Part shown: piece after piece, positions 45,301 through 60,300 of the stretch
Numbering within the stretch: the first letter of the stretch is position 1
How the letters are laid out: each line of letters opens with the position of its first letter
Origin: Asterias rubens
Lineage: Eukaryota > Echinodermata > Asteroidea > Forcipulatida > Asteriidae
Length of the DNA stretch: 64,000 nt
Direction: 5' to 3'
Assembly: GCF_902459465.1 (NCBI RefSeq)
Contig: NC_047073.1
Span: forward strand, 6,448,001-6,512,000
Position numbers and translations under genes: made by a program
Notes under the pieces: model-generated
What the model was told of the DNA's origin: nothing
Seen by the model: only the letters and a program-made list of their open reading frames with translations
Database searches by the model: none

Positions 45301-48300
45301 TTCATTATTGATTAATCAACTTGCCAAAAATAAGCAGGAAGGTGAAATGGCTAGAGTGGCAGCAAAGTGCCAACGTTTTGAAGTGTTTTTTAATTAGGTG
45401 CGTTTGTTTACATTTTTATAGTATTCATTTTAGCAGTCTAGCGTGGCATGAACGTCGGCATGCTCGTTACAACTTACATAGCTAAATACTAGGCCAATTA
45501 TTTTGGGGTCGGGGGTTCGTTTTTAATTTTCAGAATCGTATTTATTATAATCAAAAAAGAAATCAAGAGATTTACATTAAATTTTAGGTTCATTTTTCCG
45601 AATCTGCTGATTTTGTTGAGCCTCCCGGTTGTTGGTGGGAGTGGGGTGGGTTGGGCTTGTTTGTCTCTTGCAGAGTTGGGGTGACGGTGAGCCAGGGATT
45701 GATGGTGGGAGTGGGGTGGGTTGGGCTTGTTTGTCTCTTGCAGAGTTGGGGTGACGGTGAGCCAGGGATTGATGGTGGGAGTGGGGTGGGTTGGGCTTGT
45801 TTGTCTCTTGCAGAGTTGGGGTGACGGTGAGCCAGGGATTGATGGTGGGAGTGGGGTGGGTTGGGCTTGTTTGTCTCTTGCAGAGTTGGGGTGACGGTGA
45901 GCCAGGGATTGATGGTGGGAGTGGGGTGGGTTGGGCTTGTTTGTCTCTTGCAGAGTTGGGGTGACGGTGAGCCAGGGATTGATCTTTTCTCTTTAGATTA
46001 GCACGCAGGGAATTAATTTTCTCAATTTTTTTTCTGTGTGATTTTTTTCAACAATTCTTTGTTCTGGAGCAATGATTTGTTTTCAGATGAGCAGAAGGAA
46101 GTTTATATATGTTGATGAATTAGGGGGGGGGGTAAAATGGGGTAAGTTACTGGGGTAATCATTTGCAATGTGAGTGATGTAAGTTACTGGGGTAATCATT
46201 TGCAATGTGAGTGCTGTAAGTTACTGGGGTAATCATTTGCAATGTGAGTGCTGTAAGTTACTGGGGTAATCATTTGCAATGTGAGTGCTGTAATTTACTG
46301 GGGTAATCATTTGCAATGTGAGTGCTGTAAGTTACTGGGGTAATCATTTGCAATGTGAGTGCTGCAAAAAACTGTACATAATTCAGCAACAAATATTTTA
46401 AAACTTTTATTCAATTTAAATTGCACAGCATGTAAACAGCGACAATGAAATAAATATGGGTTGGAAAGTTGACCACCATCTTGAAATCAGTGGAAAGTAT
46501 AATAACATAATCATCAACAAATAACGGTTTGAAAATGGCCTTGGTGCCCCTTTCTTTTTTGGAGCTTTTTAGGCCAAGTGGCCTTCCTCTGAGTTTTTTT
46601 TACCCAAATTTAGTGCTTAGTGCATATCACTATAGCGTTTTCCAACAAATAGGGTCTGTACACATGCGTGAATGTAATTCTCATATTTCATGCGAAGGGT
46701 TTATTCCAGTCTCTCATTTTTCTTTTTTTAATCTGATTCTTGTAGGTTTGCAGCCCACTGTAGCCTCTACTCCCTTACCAAATACTGGTGGAGTCCAGGC
46801 TAGGCAGCAACAAGGTCAAACACAGAGCTCCAATGATGTGGAGTTCTCAGGAAAGTTCAAGGGACTTTGTCTGTATTTTGGCAGAATAACAAGGTGAGGC
46901 AAAAGAACTGGGAAAATCAATTTGAAGTTGCCTGTGTTGACGTTTCTGAAAGGGTTGTACACACTGATTGTTACAGTACTTAGTGCTGACATTAATAATA
47001 ACTTAACATTTATAAGGTGCACAGTGTTTTGAGACCATTCAGAGGCGCAGATTGCTAGCAAGTTCGGTGTTTTAAGACCATTCAAAGGCGCAGATTGCTA
47101 CCAAGTTCAGTGTTTTAAGACCATTCAAAGGCGCAGATTGCTAGCAAGCTCAGTGTTTTAAGACCATTCAAAGGCGCAGATTGCTAGCAAGCTCAGTGTT
47201 TTAAGACCATTCAAAGGCGCAGATTGCTTGCAAGTTCAGTGTTTTAAGACCATTCAAAGGCGCAGATTGCTAGCAAGTTCAGTGTTTTAAGACCATTCAA
47301 AGGCGCAGATTGCTAGCAAGCTCAGTGTTTTAAGACCATTCAAAGGCGCAGATTGCTAGCAAGCTCAGTGTTTTAAGACCATTCAAAGGCGCAGATTGCT
47401 AGCAAGCTCAGTGTTTTAAGACCATTCAAAGGCGCAGATTGCTTGCAAGTTCAGTGTTTTAAGACCATTCAAAGGCGCAGATTGCTAGCAAGCTCAGTGT
47501 TTTGAGACCATTCAAAGGCGCAGATTGCTAGCAAGTTCAGTGTTTTAAGACCATTCAAAGGCGCCGATTGCTAGCAAGTTCAGTGTTTTAAGACCATTCA
47601 AAGGCGCAGATTGCTAGCAAGTTCAGTGTTTTAAGACCATTCAAAGGCGCAGATTGCTACCAAGTTCAGTGTTTTAAGACCATTCAAAGGCGCAGATTGC
47701 TAGCAAGTTCAGTGTTTTAAGACCATTCAAAGGCGCAGATTGCTAGCAAGTTCAGTGTTTTTGGACCATTCAAAGGCGCAGATTGCTAGCAAGCTCAGTG
47801 TTTTAAGACCATTCAAAGGCGCAGATTGCTAGCAAGTTCAGTGTTTTAAGACCATTCAAAGGCGCAGATTGCTAGCAAGTTCAGTGTTTTAAGACCATTC
47901 AAAGGCGCAGATTGCTAGCAAGTTCAGTGTTTTAAGACCATTCAAAGGCGCAGATTGCTAGCAAGCTCAGTGTTTTAAGACCATTCAAAGGCGCAGATTG
48001 CTAGCAAGTTCAGTGTTTTAAGACCATTCAAAGGCGCAGATTGCTACCAAGTTCAGTGTTTTAAGACCATTCAAAGGCGCAGATTGCTAGCAAGCTCAGT
48101 GTTTTAAGACCATTCAAAGGCGCCGATTGCTAGCAAGCTCAGTGTTTTAAGACCATTCAAAGGCGCAGATTGCTTGCAAGTTCAGTGTTTTAAGACCATT
48201 CAAAGGCGCAGATTGCTAGCAAGCTCAGTGTTTTAAGACCATTCAAAGGCGCAGATTGCTAGCAAGTTCAGTGTTTTAAGACCATTCAAAGGCGCAGATT

Positions 48301-51300
48301 GCTACCAAGTTCAGTGTTTTAAGACCATTCAAAGGCGCAGATTGCTAGCAAGCTCAGTGTTTTAAGACCATTCAAAGGCGCAGATTGCTACCAAGTTCAG
48401 TGTTTTAAGACCATTCAAAGGCGCAGATTGCTTGCAAGTTCAGTGTTTTAAGACCATTCAAAGGCGCAGATTGCTAGCAAGCTCAGTGTTTTAAGACCAT
48501 TCAAAGGCGCAGATTGCTAGCAAGCTCAGTGTTTTAAGACCATTCAAAGGCGCAGATTGCTAGCAAGCTCAGTGTTTTAAGACCATTCAAAGGCGCAGAT
48601 TGCTACCAAGCTCAGTGTTTTAAGACCATTCAAAGGCGCAGATTGCTTGCAAGTTCAGTGTTTTAAGACCATTCAAAGGCGCAGATTGCTAGCAAGCTCA
48701 GTGTTTTAAGACCATTCAAAGGCGCAGATTGCTAGCAAGCTCAGTGTTTTAAGACCATTCAAAGGCGCAGATTGCTAGCAAGCTCAGTGTTTTAAGACCA
48801 TTCAAAGGCGCAGATTGCTACCAAGCTCAGTGTTTTAAGACCATTCAAAGGCGCAGATTGCTAGCAAATTCAGTGTTTTAAGACCATTCAAAGGCGCCGA
48901 TTGCTAGCAAGTTCAGTGTTTTAAGACCATTCAAAGGCGCAGATTGCTAGCAAGCTCAGTGTTTTAAGACCATTCAAAGGGGCCGATTGCTAGCAAGTTC
49001 TGGCAGATTGAACAGAAAAGTCTTGAGGTTGTGTTTGAATGTTGACAGATCAGGTGTGTCCCTCAGCTCGTCTGGTAAGGAATTCCAGAGGCGCATTGCG
49101 CAGTTTGAAAAGGCATGGTCTCTGTAACTTGCCAGACGAGTTTTGGGAAGTAGAGTATGTGTGATGTAGATGTAGATCTTAGGCCTGGTCTCAAAGTCCA
49201 CAGTTGTCTAAAGCCTGGTTCATACTTCATTTCAGATACATTTTTCACGTCAAATTCGCTTCGCAATTCGCAAGAAGTATGAACCGGGCTTAACCCCAGT
49301 ATATTGACTCAATACCTTTATGTTTGAAACACACAGACCACTTTGGGATTCACTTGTTGCAGTTCAGGCTCCATCTGTTGGATATGGATCTCAACAAGCT
49401 TTGGTAAGATAGTCTTCTGCAAACATGTCTTGTTAAAGACACTGGACACCTTTGGTATTTGTCAAAGACCAGTCTTCTCACTTAGTGTATCTCAACATAT
49501 GCATAAAATAACAAACCTGTAAAAATTTGAACTCAATTGGTCGTTGAATTTGCGAGAGAATAATGGAAGAAAAAACACCCTTGTTGCACAAGTTGTGTGC
49601 TTTCAGATGCTTGAATTCGACACCTCAACTGAGGTCTCAAATTCAATTCAAATATTTTAGTGAAAAATTACTTCTTTTTAAAAAACGTTTTTCTAGAGGA
49701 GGCCATTTCTCACAATGTTTTATACTTTCAACAGTACTCTATCGCTCGTCACTAGAAAGTTTTTATGCTAACAATTATTTTGAGTGATAACCTCTAGTGT
49801 CCAGTGCCTTTACACTTTTAATGTTGTTTTTCAGTATATGAGCATAAATTGTGGATACTTTCTTTGCCTAGTACCAATATTGGTAGCAACTTTGTATTAG
49901 TAGTGGTATTTTTCATTTTAAAAAGTCACATACTGGAAAATAAATTTCTTGTATCCATTACTGTTTATACTTTCTTCATGGTTCAGCTGATGACTAACTT
50001 TGATGATAATGAGTTACGATGGGTCCTGGATGAATTGCAAGCATTGAATGACTTCTTAGATAAGAACTCACAGTATACAGCAGTAGCTGAAAGGTAAGAC
50101 AGATGAGATTACGATAGCAGAGCCTGTTTAGTTTCAGTCATCAGTCTATGTCTTGGGCATTAGATGTGAAGGGACTATTAATACCTTCTTTATTGGGATT
50201 GTTTAGAGCACACTGTCCAATATTACCTTCTTTATTCGAGCCCCAGTTGTAACACTTGTGTCCTTAAAGGCAGTGGACACTATTGGCAATTGTCCAAGAA
50301 TATCCTTCATCGTTGGTGTATCTCAACATATGCATAAAATAACAAACCTGTGAAAATTTGAGCTCAATCGGTCATCGAAGTTGCAAGATAATAATGAAAG
50401 AAAAAAGACCCTTGTCACACGAAGTTGTGTGCGTTTAGATGGTTGATTTCGAGACCTCAAGTTCTAAATCTGAGGTCTCAAAATCAAATTCGTGGAAAAT
50501 CACTTCTTTCTCGAAAACTATGGCACTTCAGAGGGAGTCGTTTCTCACAATGTTTTATACCATCAACCTCTCCCCATTACTCGTCACCGAGAAAGGTTTA
50601 ATGCTAATAATTATTTTGAGTAATTACCAATAGTGTCCACTGCCTTTAAGCAAGACACTTAACCATGGCTTTATCCCTTGGATGTGACGTAAAGCCGTTG
50701 GTCCTGTGTGTTGTGTAGCGCATGTAAAAGAGAAGGGGTTCGCCCAGGTGTTCCTTGCTGTGGCTGCTAAATGCGCCGTAGCACTTTGTAAACCCTTATA
50801 AGGTGCTACATAATTGGGTCTCAGAGTTCATCACTTTCAATCACCTCTCTTTCAGTATAAATGTATATACTAAGCGCCTTGAGTACCTTGTTGGTAGATA
50901 CATGTGCTATATAAGACTTCAGTATTCGATATTGTGTTAAGATGAAAGCTTTGATACCATTAATTGATGTCTTGGTTTTGTTGTGATTGCTCTTTGTAGT
51001 GTCATATCTACTGGGATGCTAAGTTTTGTGCGACCTGATTCTGTGATAGGAGGACCAATGGGACAGCTACAAAGAGAACACAACCAAATGCAACAAGGTA
51101 AACAAACAAGTTCTAACAAATAATCTCATTTTCAAATAAAAATTGCAATGACAAATTTGGGGGAAAATTCTTAAATTAAAGATAGATTAAAAAGGATTAA
51201 AGAGGGACCTAAAAGTCACTCTTTTTCACATAGGCTTACATTGGGTTTAATTTAACTACAATAATAATTATAATAATAATAATAACCATTTCTATGGTGC

Positions 51301-54300
51301 TCTACAATTAACACAGCGCCTCACAGGAAAAACAAAATAACATAAGTAGAAAACAAAACAAAAGAAAAAATACAATATTGTCGGAGAGCAGTGAGAAGTG
51401 AAAGCTGCCATTCTTTTTTGTTCACTTTGAAAAATGTTCTATATTTGTGTAGGCGCCTTGATTGGTTTTCTGGGGAAGTTATAAATCCATATTAGTATTT
51501 AGTAGTAGTAGTATAGTAGAGTGCTATTCACATGATAGCAATTTAACTGGGGTCCCTTTCCTATTTTTAGCATGGTTATAAAATGTAGCAATGTTGGTCA
51601 AGATTTTGCAAGAGAACTTGGATACTTTTTTGTCCTTTGACACGAGGTGCACTTTGTACAATTTTACAACCATGCTACGATTTAGCAAGAGACCCTTGCG
51701 TGAAAAGGGCTTAAGTCTCAATGTGAACATTGAACAGTATAACAATGAGCCATATTGGTGGTGTGTTTAGGTGATGCTGAGAATGTGGAGAAGAAAGCTT
51801 TGCAGAGTTTGCATCAGTTAATCAAGAAAAGCTGTGAAGTATTGGCTCTACTTAAACTACTGTGTTATCATCAGTTCCATTCTCTAGCTGCAGCATTACC
51901 ACAGGTATACATTTTATAGGATCTGAGGCATTGCATGGTGAGCTATCAATATGTATTTGGTTTGTGGTAACACCATGTGTGTATCTACTTGCCAGGTAGA
52001 TTTTGTTCTGTAGAGAACTGTCTTTCTATATTCAACTACCGCGGAGTAGATTTATCGGATTGTGCGGGAGACTTCTCAGTTCTGCAAAGAACTGTCCTGC
52101 TTTTGATCTACTACCTGGGCGGAGGTATAGAACATTGGCTGGGACTACTACTTTAGCTTATAGAGAAATCCAACGCGCACCAGGCGCACAAGTGTTGAGC
52201 ACCGCGCGCCATTGCTGCGGTGTTCCTAGTTTTGTGCACAAAGACATGAGGAAATCGTGTTCTTTTTCACTCTTTATGGAAATTAGATGTTTTCCTCAAC
52301 GACTTTACACAATTTCCTTAACAGGACATCATGATTTTCCAATGTAGATCACTGACCACCAACAAAATAGAAACTGAATCATCTTGAATATGGTGCTTTT
52401 CTTAGGCAAGTTAGGGTTTAAAGACACGGAAACTGCATAATACTCGCTAAAATGTATACATCGGCAAGGTATTTTGTTAGAATTTCAGTATTTTACTTTC
52501 TGAATGATTTTAAAAATGTATCAAGAATGTGGTACGTTGTTATATCAAGCAGCCACATCAGGGAAATGGCATAGATGGTCGAGGAAGACATTCAATTCCC
52601 ATAAAAAGTGAAATGGAAAACGATTTATTTGTGGCTTTGTGCATAAAACTAGGCACAAAAACATCGCAGCAGTTGCGTGCGGCGCCCATGGCGGCGCCCA
52701 GCACTTGCGCGCCTGGATTGGTGTATAGGAATGTCATTAACTGCACTATCGTGGAGTGAGTTCTTAAATTGGTCACAACGTTTTGACTAGCTTTCTCTAG
52801 TCCATGTCAGGTATATTCATACACTATCAATCAAGTACAGATACAGGGTGAGTCAAAAGAAGTTGACTGGAATTGTTGATTTTTTCAAAAACCAACAAAT
52901 GACACTTAAAATTTCAGGAAAGCAATTTTTGACAAGCACTCTCTCCATATTATTAGAAAAAACGAATAAAAGAATTTATTCATAAATCTCGGTCAACTTC
53001 ATTTTGACTCGCCCTGTACAGGTAAAATGCTTTGTCAAGTATTCCGTGGACAGCTTGCAAAATGAGTACCTTAATTAAAATAGACATAATTCTTCTTAAA
53101 AATGTTCAATTTCTGCATATAGTAAGACTCTATTGCTGCAATTCCCTTTTTTTATTTATTAAATATTAGGATGTTCAGAATAAGTTGAAGCAGATGACGT
53201 TGAGAGATCTGGTCATAAATGGCAAGGAGGTAAGTGTAACCAATAGAGGGCGCTCTTCAAATGAACTACCATTTTATTTTCACTCCTTTGTACTGATTAT
53301 TGTAATGCTCCCTCGAAAAGGCTGGTCCTCGAGAGAGCACAATATATGTTCAATTAATTATTATTATTATTATCAAGGTAGTCCCAGTAGGCATCGGGTT
53401 GGCTCAGTGGTTTCTTCCCCTGCCTTTTTACTTCTGAATCCCACCTCAGACTGAAACTTTGCATGTGAATTGGCTTTTCAGTCCCCTTTTCTCCAAAATA
53501 AAAAACTGAACATTTCTTCTTGTTTCCTATTCATTCTGTTATGGGCGCTAACCCAGCTTGGAAAACTATGGAAAGCCATAAGTGCAAATCAAGAAAAGAT
53601 CGCTATTTTGGGTTACAATGTAACCAAATATGTTGATTTTGTTTTAAACAAAACAACTAATTATGAGAGGTATTTTATTTATTTGAAAGTTTGCAGAAAA
53701 TGTTGAACGTTGTTAAAATATCTGTTATTACAATTTTGTGTTTTACTAACATTCGGCCGACCATGCCAACCAAGGCGGTTTGTTTATCATCAAAAGAAAG
53801 GTCTATATCCCATGTTGTCTACTTTGACACTTTAAAGCCACTGGGCACCTTTGTAGTTGTCAAAGACCAGCAGTCGTCTCACTTGGTGTATCTCAATATA
53901 TGCATAGAATAACAAACCTGTGAAAGTTTGAACTCAATTGGGTATTGAATTGCGAGATAATAATGGAAGAAAAACACCCTTGTCACATGAAGTTGGGTGC
54001 TTTCAGACGCTTGAATTCGAGACCCCAGCTGAGGTCTCAAATTCAATTCACATATTTTAGTGAGAGATTACTTCTTTCTAAAAAACTATGTTACTTCTGA
54101 GGGAGCCGTTTCTCACATTGTTTTGTACTATCAACAGCTCTCCATTGCTCGTTACCTAGGTGTTAACTAACAATTATTTTGAGTAATTACCAATATTGTC
54201 CAGTGCCTTAAGTCAATAAGAAATAAAATCACAAATGGGTGAGTTCATTTTGAACCATTCAATATTGTACCATAGCTAATAGAACGATGTTATCCAATAT

Positions 54301-57300
54301 TGACATTTGTTGTTTTGTTGCTGCAACAGGTTTGTGACATGTTGATAACATCACTGATCAATCACTACATTGGAGACAATGCTACCACTGATGCAATAAG
54401 TAGCAATCTACGCGAAATCTGCCCATCTATATACAGTCAAGATGATGCTGTGTGCTCCAAGGTATGACATCATAAGGTCATAGGTCACTGCTTTAGACCC
54501 ATTGCACAACCTGCCATGCACTTGCACCCGCTTCTCCTGTCTGCCATTTAGGGGTTCAAAACATGCACAAAAGAATGGAACACCTGTTTATACATGCATT
54601 GGTATTTCATCACCAAGTATCTCTAACAGTTAGTAAATATTCTGTTAAATTGATACAATACACTTTGGGTTTGGAGGTTGGGTAAATTTTTATCAATTTT
54701 TGTGCATTTATGCCTACAGCTTTTCGTTTCTTTTTTTAGTCAATGTGTTGTTTTTTGAAATTTTTTACAATAATGAATGTAATAATGCAAATTTACATGT
54801 AAGTCTTTTTAACTTCTGTCGTGTATTTTTGTGATATTTTTACTAAACCTTATACCTTATTGAATGAATGAATGAGTTGGTGCGTAAACACATGTACCAT
54901 CTTTTGTGCTTATTTTGCAAAGTAGGGCTTTAAATCAAAGATTAATGTTAATATTGGGCTTCATGTTTGCAAGTTTTTGAGCTTGCATGCTTTCATGCTT
55001 TGCACTCGGAGTTCAAACTTTTTCTTAGCAGCCGTTCACATCCCTGGGTTTGAGACGTTTGAATGTTTCATCCTTCATTAATGATTCTTGTTTTAATTTC
55101 CAGGCAAATGAGTTAGTTAAAGGAGCTCAGCAAGCAGAGACACGTTCTAACAGAAATGCAATGTTACAGGAATCATTGAAGGTAAAGTAACACTAGTTTG
55201 ATGTCATATTGCTGTAACTTAGGAAATCTCCTATATTTTACTGTTGACTTTGGATTGGTGAGTGAAATTTAATTATTTGTAATTAGCCACTCAATGATTG
55301 TCACATAAATCTTGTTAATAAAACCGGGACTCAATTTTTTAGAGCTGCTAAGGACAACAATTTGCATAGCAGGAAATTTTTGGCTTGATAACAACTTCGG
55401 AATTTCCACAGGATAAGCAAACAACAGCTGAATATCAGTAACAAAGCAATATGCAACAAAGGCAAACTTGGTTGATAATCCTATATTTATCAAGGAAGAA
55501 ATTTCATGCTAAGTTAATTGATGTGCATAGCAGCTCTATGAAATTGGGTAAATTGATGTTATAATTACTGCTGCCACACAACCCTGGGAGACTGCAAACA
55601 TAGGGCTAGATAACACGGTTACCAGAGTGTATCCACATTAATCCAATTAACAAGAAGCCACTGTTATTATTACTATTATGTTTGTATTCTTATTGCAGTT
55701 ATTTAAGACGATTAGTCCCAAGTTGATTCTCTCAGCAGTATGCAGTGAATATCATCAAGGTAAGATTTGCATACTGACAGCACACCTTATACTGCATTGT
55801 AATCAATAATACCATCTACTGTAGTTATAACTAACGCTGCAGCATTGTAGGGTATCGTGGCCGAGCGAATAAGACCACCGAACTCAAGCTCTGGTGCTTC
55901 TGTTCAGCAGAGTGTGGGTTCGAATCCTGGTCATGACACTTGTGTCCCTGGACAAGACATCTACAACTGCTTCTCTCCACCCAGGGGTAAATGGGTACCT
56001 GTGAGGGCAGAGACGGTTCTTGTGATTGATTAAGCCGAGTTATATGTTGCACAGGCTGTATACTCCCAAGAGACCACCTTGTCCAAATTTCATATCTGTT
56101 TAATTTGGTTGAAGGTTCTTATAACTGTTCATATTACCTTTTGTTTTGACAGTGCGGTTTTATGACGGAGTTGTTGATTTAAGTCTGTCAGCCGCTGAGA
56201 AGAGAGATCCCCAGAACTTAGCTTTGCATCATTATAAGAATGGTAAACCATTAGAGGATGTTCAAGGCTTTCAAGCATTCACTGCACGGTAAGGATATGT
56301 CATGTTTCACTCAGTCATTTCCTTGTAGACCTCTTGGCACAGATGTCAACTATTGCTCAAGACCCATTTATTTCGTTAGGTTTTTTGTTTAAAAAAAATT
56401 AATGTGACCTTTGGCCGGCTGATGTGTAATTTCTATTGATAGTTTTTACCTATTGTTCTCGATTTTACAGTGTATATTCCATATTTAAATGTTCTTAAAT
56501 AATTGTTAACATCTCTATTTTTACTATTGTAATGTGCATCTGTATATATTTTGTTTTAAATTTTGCGCATAATAAATTAATATAATGATTATGTTTTGTT
56601 CTAGGTATGAATGTTATAAGTGTATAACCGATATTCTTGATGAGTTATTACTATTGAGTCAGACCCATCCTACATCTCCTGCTGTACCAACACACCCAGG
56701 GCCTCCAGCTCAGACTGATCCTAATAGACTATCCAGTCTAGAGTCTAAAACATATGTAAGTATCACACAGTTGTCATCTAGCCTGTTTCACTCCACTGCA
56801 GGAGGAAAACCTCTTCACCAACACAGTCACTTTCAATAAATAAACAATTGTTTTGTTATACCTTGGTAACATTATTATTCCTCTTCTCAAAGTTCTGTTT
56901 AGTAAGCAGACGAACAGTTGTTCAAATAAAAAACCATTCTTCACTGTTCCCTCGACCCCGCGGCCGTTTTGTACAAAGTGCTGGAAATCGATCAAGGTAA
57001 TATACACCGGTAAACAAAACTCATGTTACCCTGCGCGATATGCAGCCGTGCAACATGCGTCTTTGTATCACATCACGTGGTTGGTTCTCGACCAATAAAA
57101 CTTCACAATTTGTTACCGAGGTATAACAAGTATGAATCTTCAATGATGTACATAGCTTCACAGTCAACTGTTTCTTGTGGCATTTCAATTCTTTGCTTCA
57201 AAACATGTCAATACTTCAACATTCTGCAACCCAAATTAGATGGGTTTTTTCAGACCATATTGCTGAAGATGAGATTGTGTATGCCCTTAAATGTGCTTGA

Positions 57301-60300
57301 TTGATGGGTGATATTTAATGAATGATGTTAATTGTTTCTTGTTAAAGACACTGGACACCGTTGGTAATTGTCAAAGACCAGTCTTCTCACTTGGTGTATC
57401 TTAACATATGCATAAAATAACAAAACTGTGAAAATTTGACCTTAAGCTGGTCATCGAAGTTGCAGAAAATGATGAAAGAAAAAAACCTTGTCGCACATAT
57501 AAGTGTGCTTTCAGATAGGAATAAAAGGCTTCTGGCCAGAAGTCTTTCATTATTTTAGTGAGAAATTCCTTCTTTCTCAAAAACTATGTTACTTCAGCGG
57601 GAGCCGTTTTCACAATGTTTAATACTATCAACAGCTCTCCCTTGCTTGTTACCAAGTAAGTTTTTATGCTAACAATTATTTTGAATAATAACCAATAGTG
57701 TCCTGTGCCTTTAATGCTTAGATGGAATGAATGTTGTCATTGTTTCTTGCTTAGATGGATGAGATGGTGAAGAAAGCCTTAGCTTCAGATGATGAGTTGT
57801 TCCATGTGGCTCTTTATGATTGGTTAATGGAGAAGGGTCTAAAGGATCGTCTTCTTGAGGTAAGATGAGATTAAATATTAATAGTGGCTTCTTATATAGC
57901 GCTCAAATCCGCCACTCGGTGGCACTCAGTATTTTTCTGCAAGGTATTGTGGAATAACGTTTTTTAAGTTTGAGACCAACTCGTTTACATAGTAACACTG
58001 TAATGGTTTACAAGTTGGTGTATATGCAGTCAATCAGACCAGGATGACAGTGGCGTACCCCTTCATTTTATGATAAGTGTATTTGAGTGTATTTTGGGGC
58101 AACTAAGCTCACCAATGGGATAAAGCAGTGGTGACATGTTTTAAATAATAAGTGCTCACTGTATTGCTTGTGTTATATGTCCATGAGAGGGTAGCTGCCT
58201 TATGTATTTCTACGGAGTTTGTTGTTTTACAAAGGCCTCAGAAATGCATAAGGAAGCTTAAAAGTAAGCAGCAAAGGTCATGGGTTCGAATCCCACTGAG
58301 TAATATACCTGTGATATGTGTTTAGAGAACTAGGGAATGTACCGAGTATACTGAGCTAACACACATCAAAATTAATAAAGCTTAAAAGTAGTTGCAACTT
58401 TAAATTGAAGTGTACAAATCTTATGTATTTATGATTATGTAGATTCAATCTGTGTATGTGGAAGAGTATATGAAGCGTGCCGCCATGTACTCATCTGATA
58501 ATCTACAAATGATGGATCTCTTGTGGAAGTATCATGAGAAGTCAGGGAACTATCCAGCTGCTGCTAGGATTCTACTCAAACTAGCGGAAAGACATAGGTA
58601 AGGGAATGAAAGAATGGCGACAAGGTCTTTACTGGCCTCTTCAAACTGTTTAAACAACTGTTTAAAGTCTGACTCGCTACTCTTTTTTCTATTCATAAAC
58701 ACCATTTTGGCCCTTTGTGTTAGAAGGCGTAACAATGATGGAAAATCTAATTTGAAGCAGTTCTTTTGGTTAAACAACTTGTATTTTTCTTTGTATGCAT
58801 TTTTTAGTTCTTTCTGTATTTTCTGATTTTTTTTTTTTTTAACAGGGCTGGTTTTCACTCTTTTACTTTCCAAAAGCGCTTTGAGACGTCATTGTAATTT
58901 TGTGCTATATACAAACTGTTGATTATTATTATTTATTTGTTGATGTTTGCAGCATTGATGTGATATTACATCAGCGTATTGAGTACCTATCCCGTGCTGT
59001 GATGTGTGCTAAGAGTAGTAATCTAAGAACTAGTGTAAGCAGTGAAGGAGAATTCCTACAAGAACTAGAGGAGAAATTGGAGGTAACTAAACAAACCTAA
59101 GTCATGTCTGAATATTAGGCCTGGGCGAATTATTTGAAAATCCGGTTAATGGCGAATAGGTTTTCCTATCCATAACCGCGATTGCCTTTTTTTTCTTAAC
59201 TGCATATCCGCAATGGGCGCGAATACCTATTTATAAATCGGATAGTTCTGTAATTACAACCAAGTAACCGGATATTCTTTAATATCGGAATATCCGCGGA
59301 CGTCGGGCGACAACTGATAGGAATGTTTTGTCTGAATCCTTATGAAACTTCTGTGAAGACAGCATAAAAAACATTCATTATTTGTTTTATATAACATCCA
59401 AGTAGATCTATGTTATTTTGATTGAAAGATACAACTTTCAAAACAAACAAAGCGTAGGCCAACACTTTTTAATTGTAGAAGCCGAGTGCTAGTAATTTTA
59501 CTAATATGCCTTGCAGTAACACTGCTGCGTTACCAAAGACACGCGCACGCAGTGATGTTTTTACTCAGCTTGTTCGTTCCATCCGAAAAGTACTATTGCA
59601 CGCTGGCAGCGTGCAATGGTACTTTTCGGATGGAACGAAAAAGCACGGTGAGTGACCCGGCGTGCAATGGTACTTTTATTTGCTATCACGTGACGGACAA
59701 TCCTCCAATCAAATGGCAAGGATCTGCTTGGGTGTTATATAAAACCGTATAATGACGTCCCAGATTGCAGAATAGGGCTTTTAAAACCCAAATAAATGTT
59801 AATATTGGGCTTAATGCTCACAAGTTTGAGCTCGCATGCTTTTGCGCTTTGTGATCAGAATTCAGTTTTTTTCTCAACAGCCTATCACATCCCTGTATAT
59901 AAGTCCTACTACATACATGTTTTGATGTGATGTTGTTGATTTCCTATAGGTGGCCAATCTTCAGCTACAGGTCTATGAGTCTATTGCAAGATTCAGTACA
60001 GCTGATCCTAGATATCAAGAAGCATTGTCTAAACTTAATGTGGAATTACAAGATGTTTCTAAGGTAATAATAACAATGATATTACTAGGTTCTTTTATAG
60101 TGCTTCATAACACCCCAAGAGGCGTATCTAAGCACTTAGTGTTTTCTCTTGCAAGGTATGTGGAGCTTTTTGAAGTATGAGACCTATTCCTTTATAGCAT
60201 CATGTAATGGTTTACTTGGGTACTGTGTCACAATATGCTGCTGATCAGACCAGGAACACTTGTGCGAACCCCTTCTCTTTGCGATAAGTGCACTGGGTTA

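Noticed and set aside
58550..58873. Minus-strand lysine-rich ORF of 107 residues
   Set aside because: It overlaps NUP155 exon 27 in antisense and otherwise covers a T-rich intron; no homology or gene structure.
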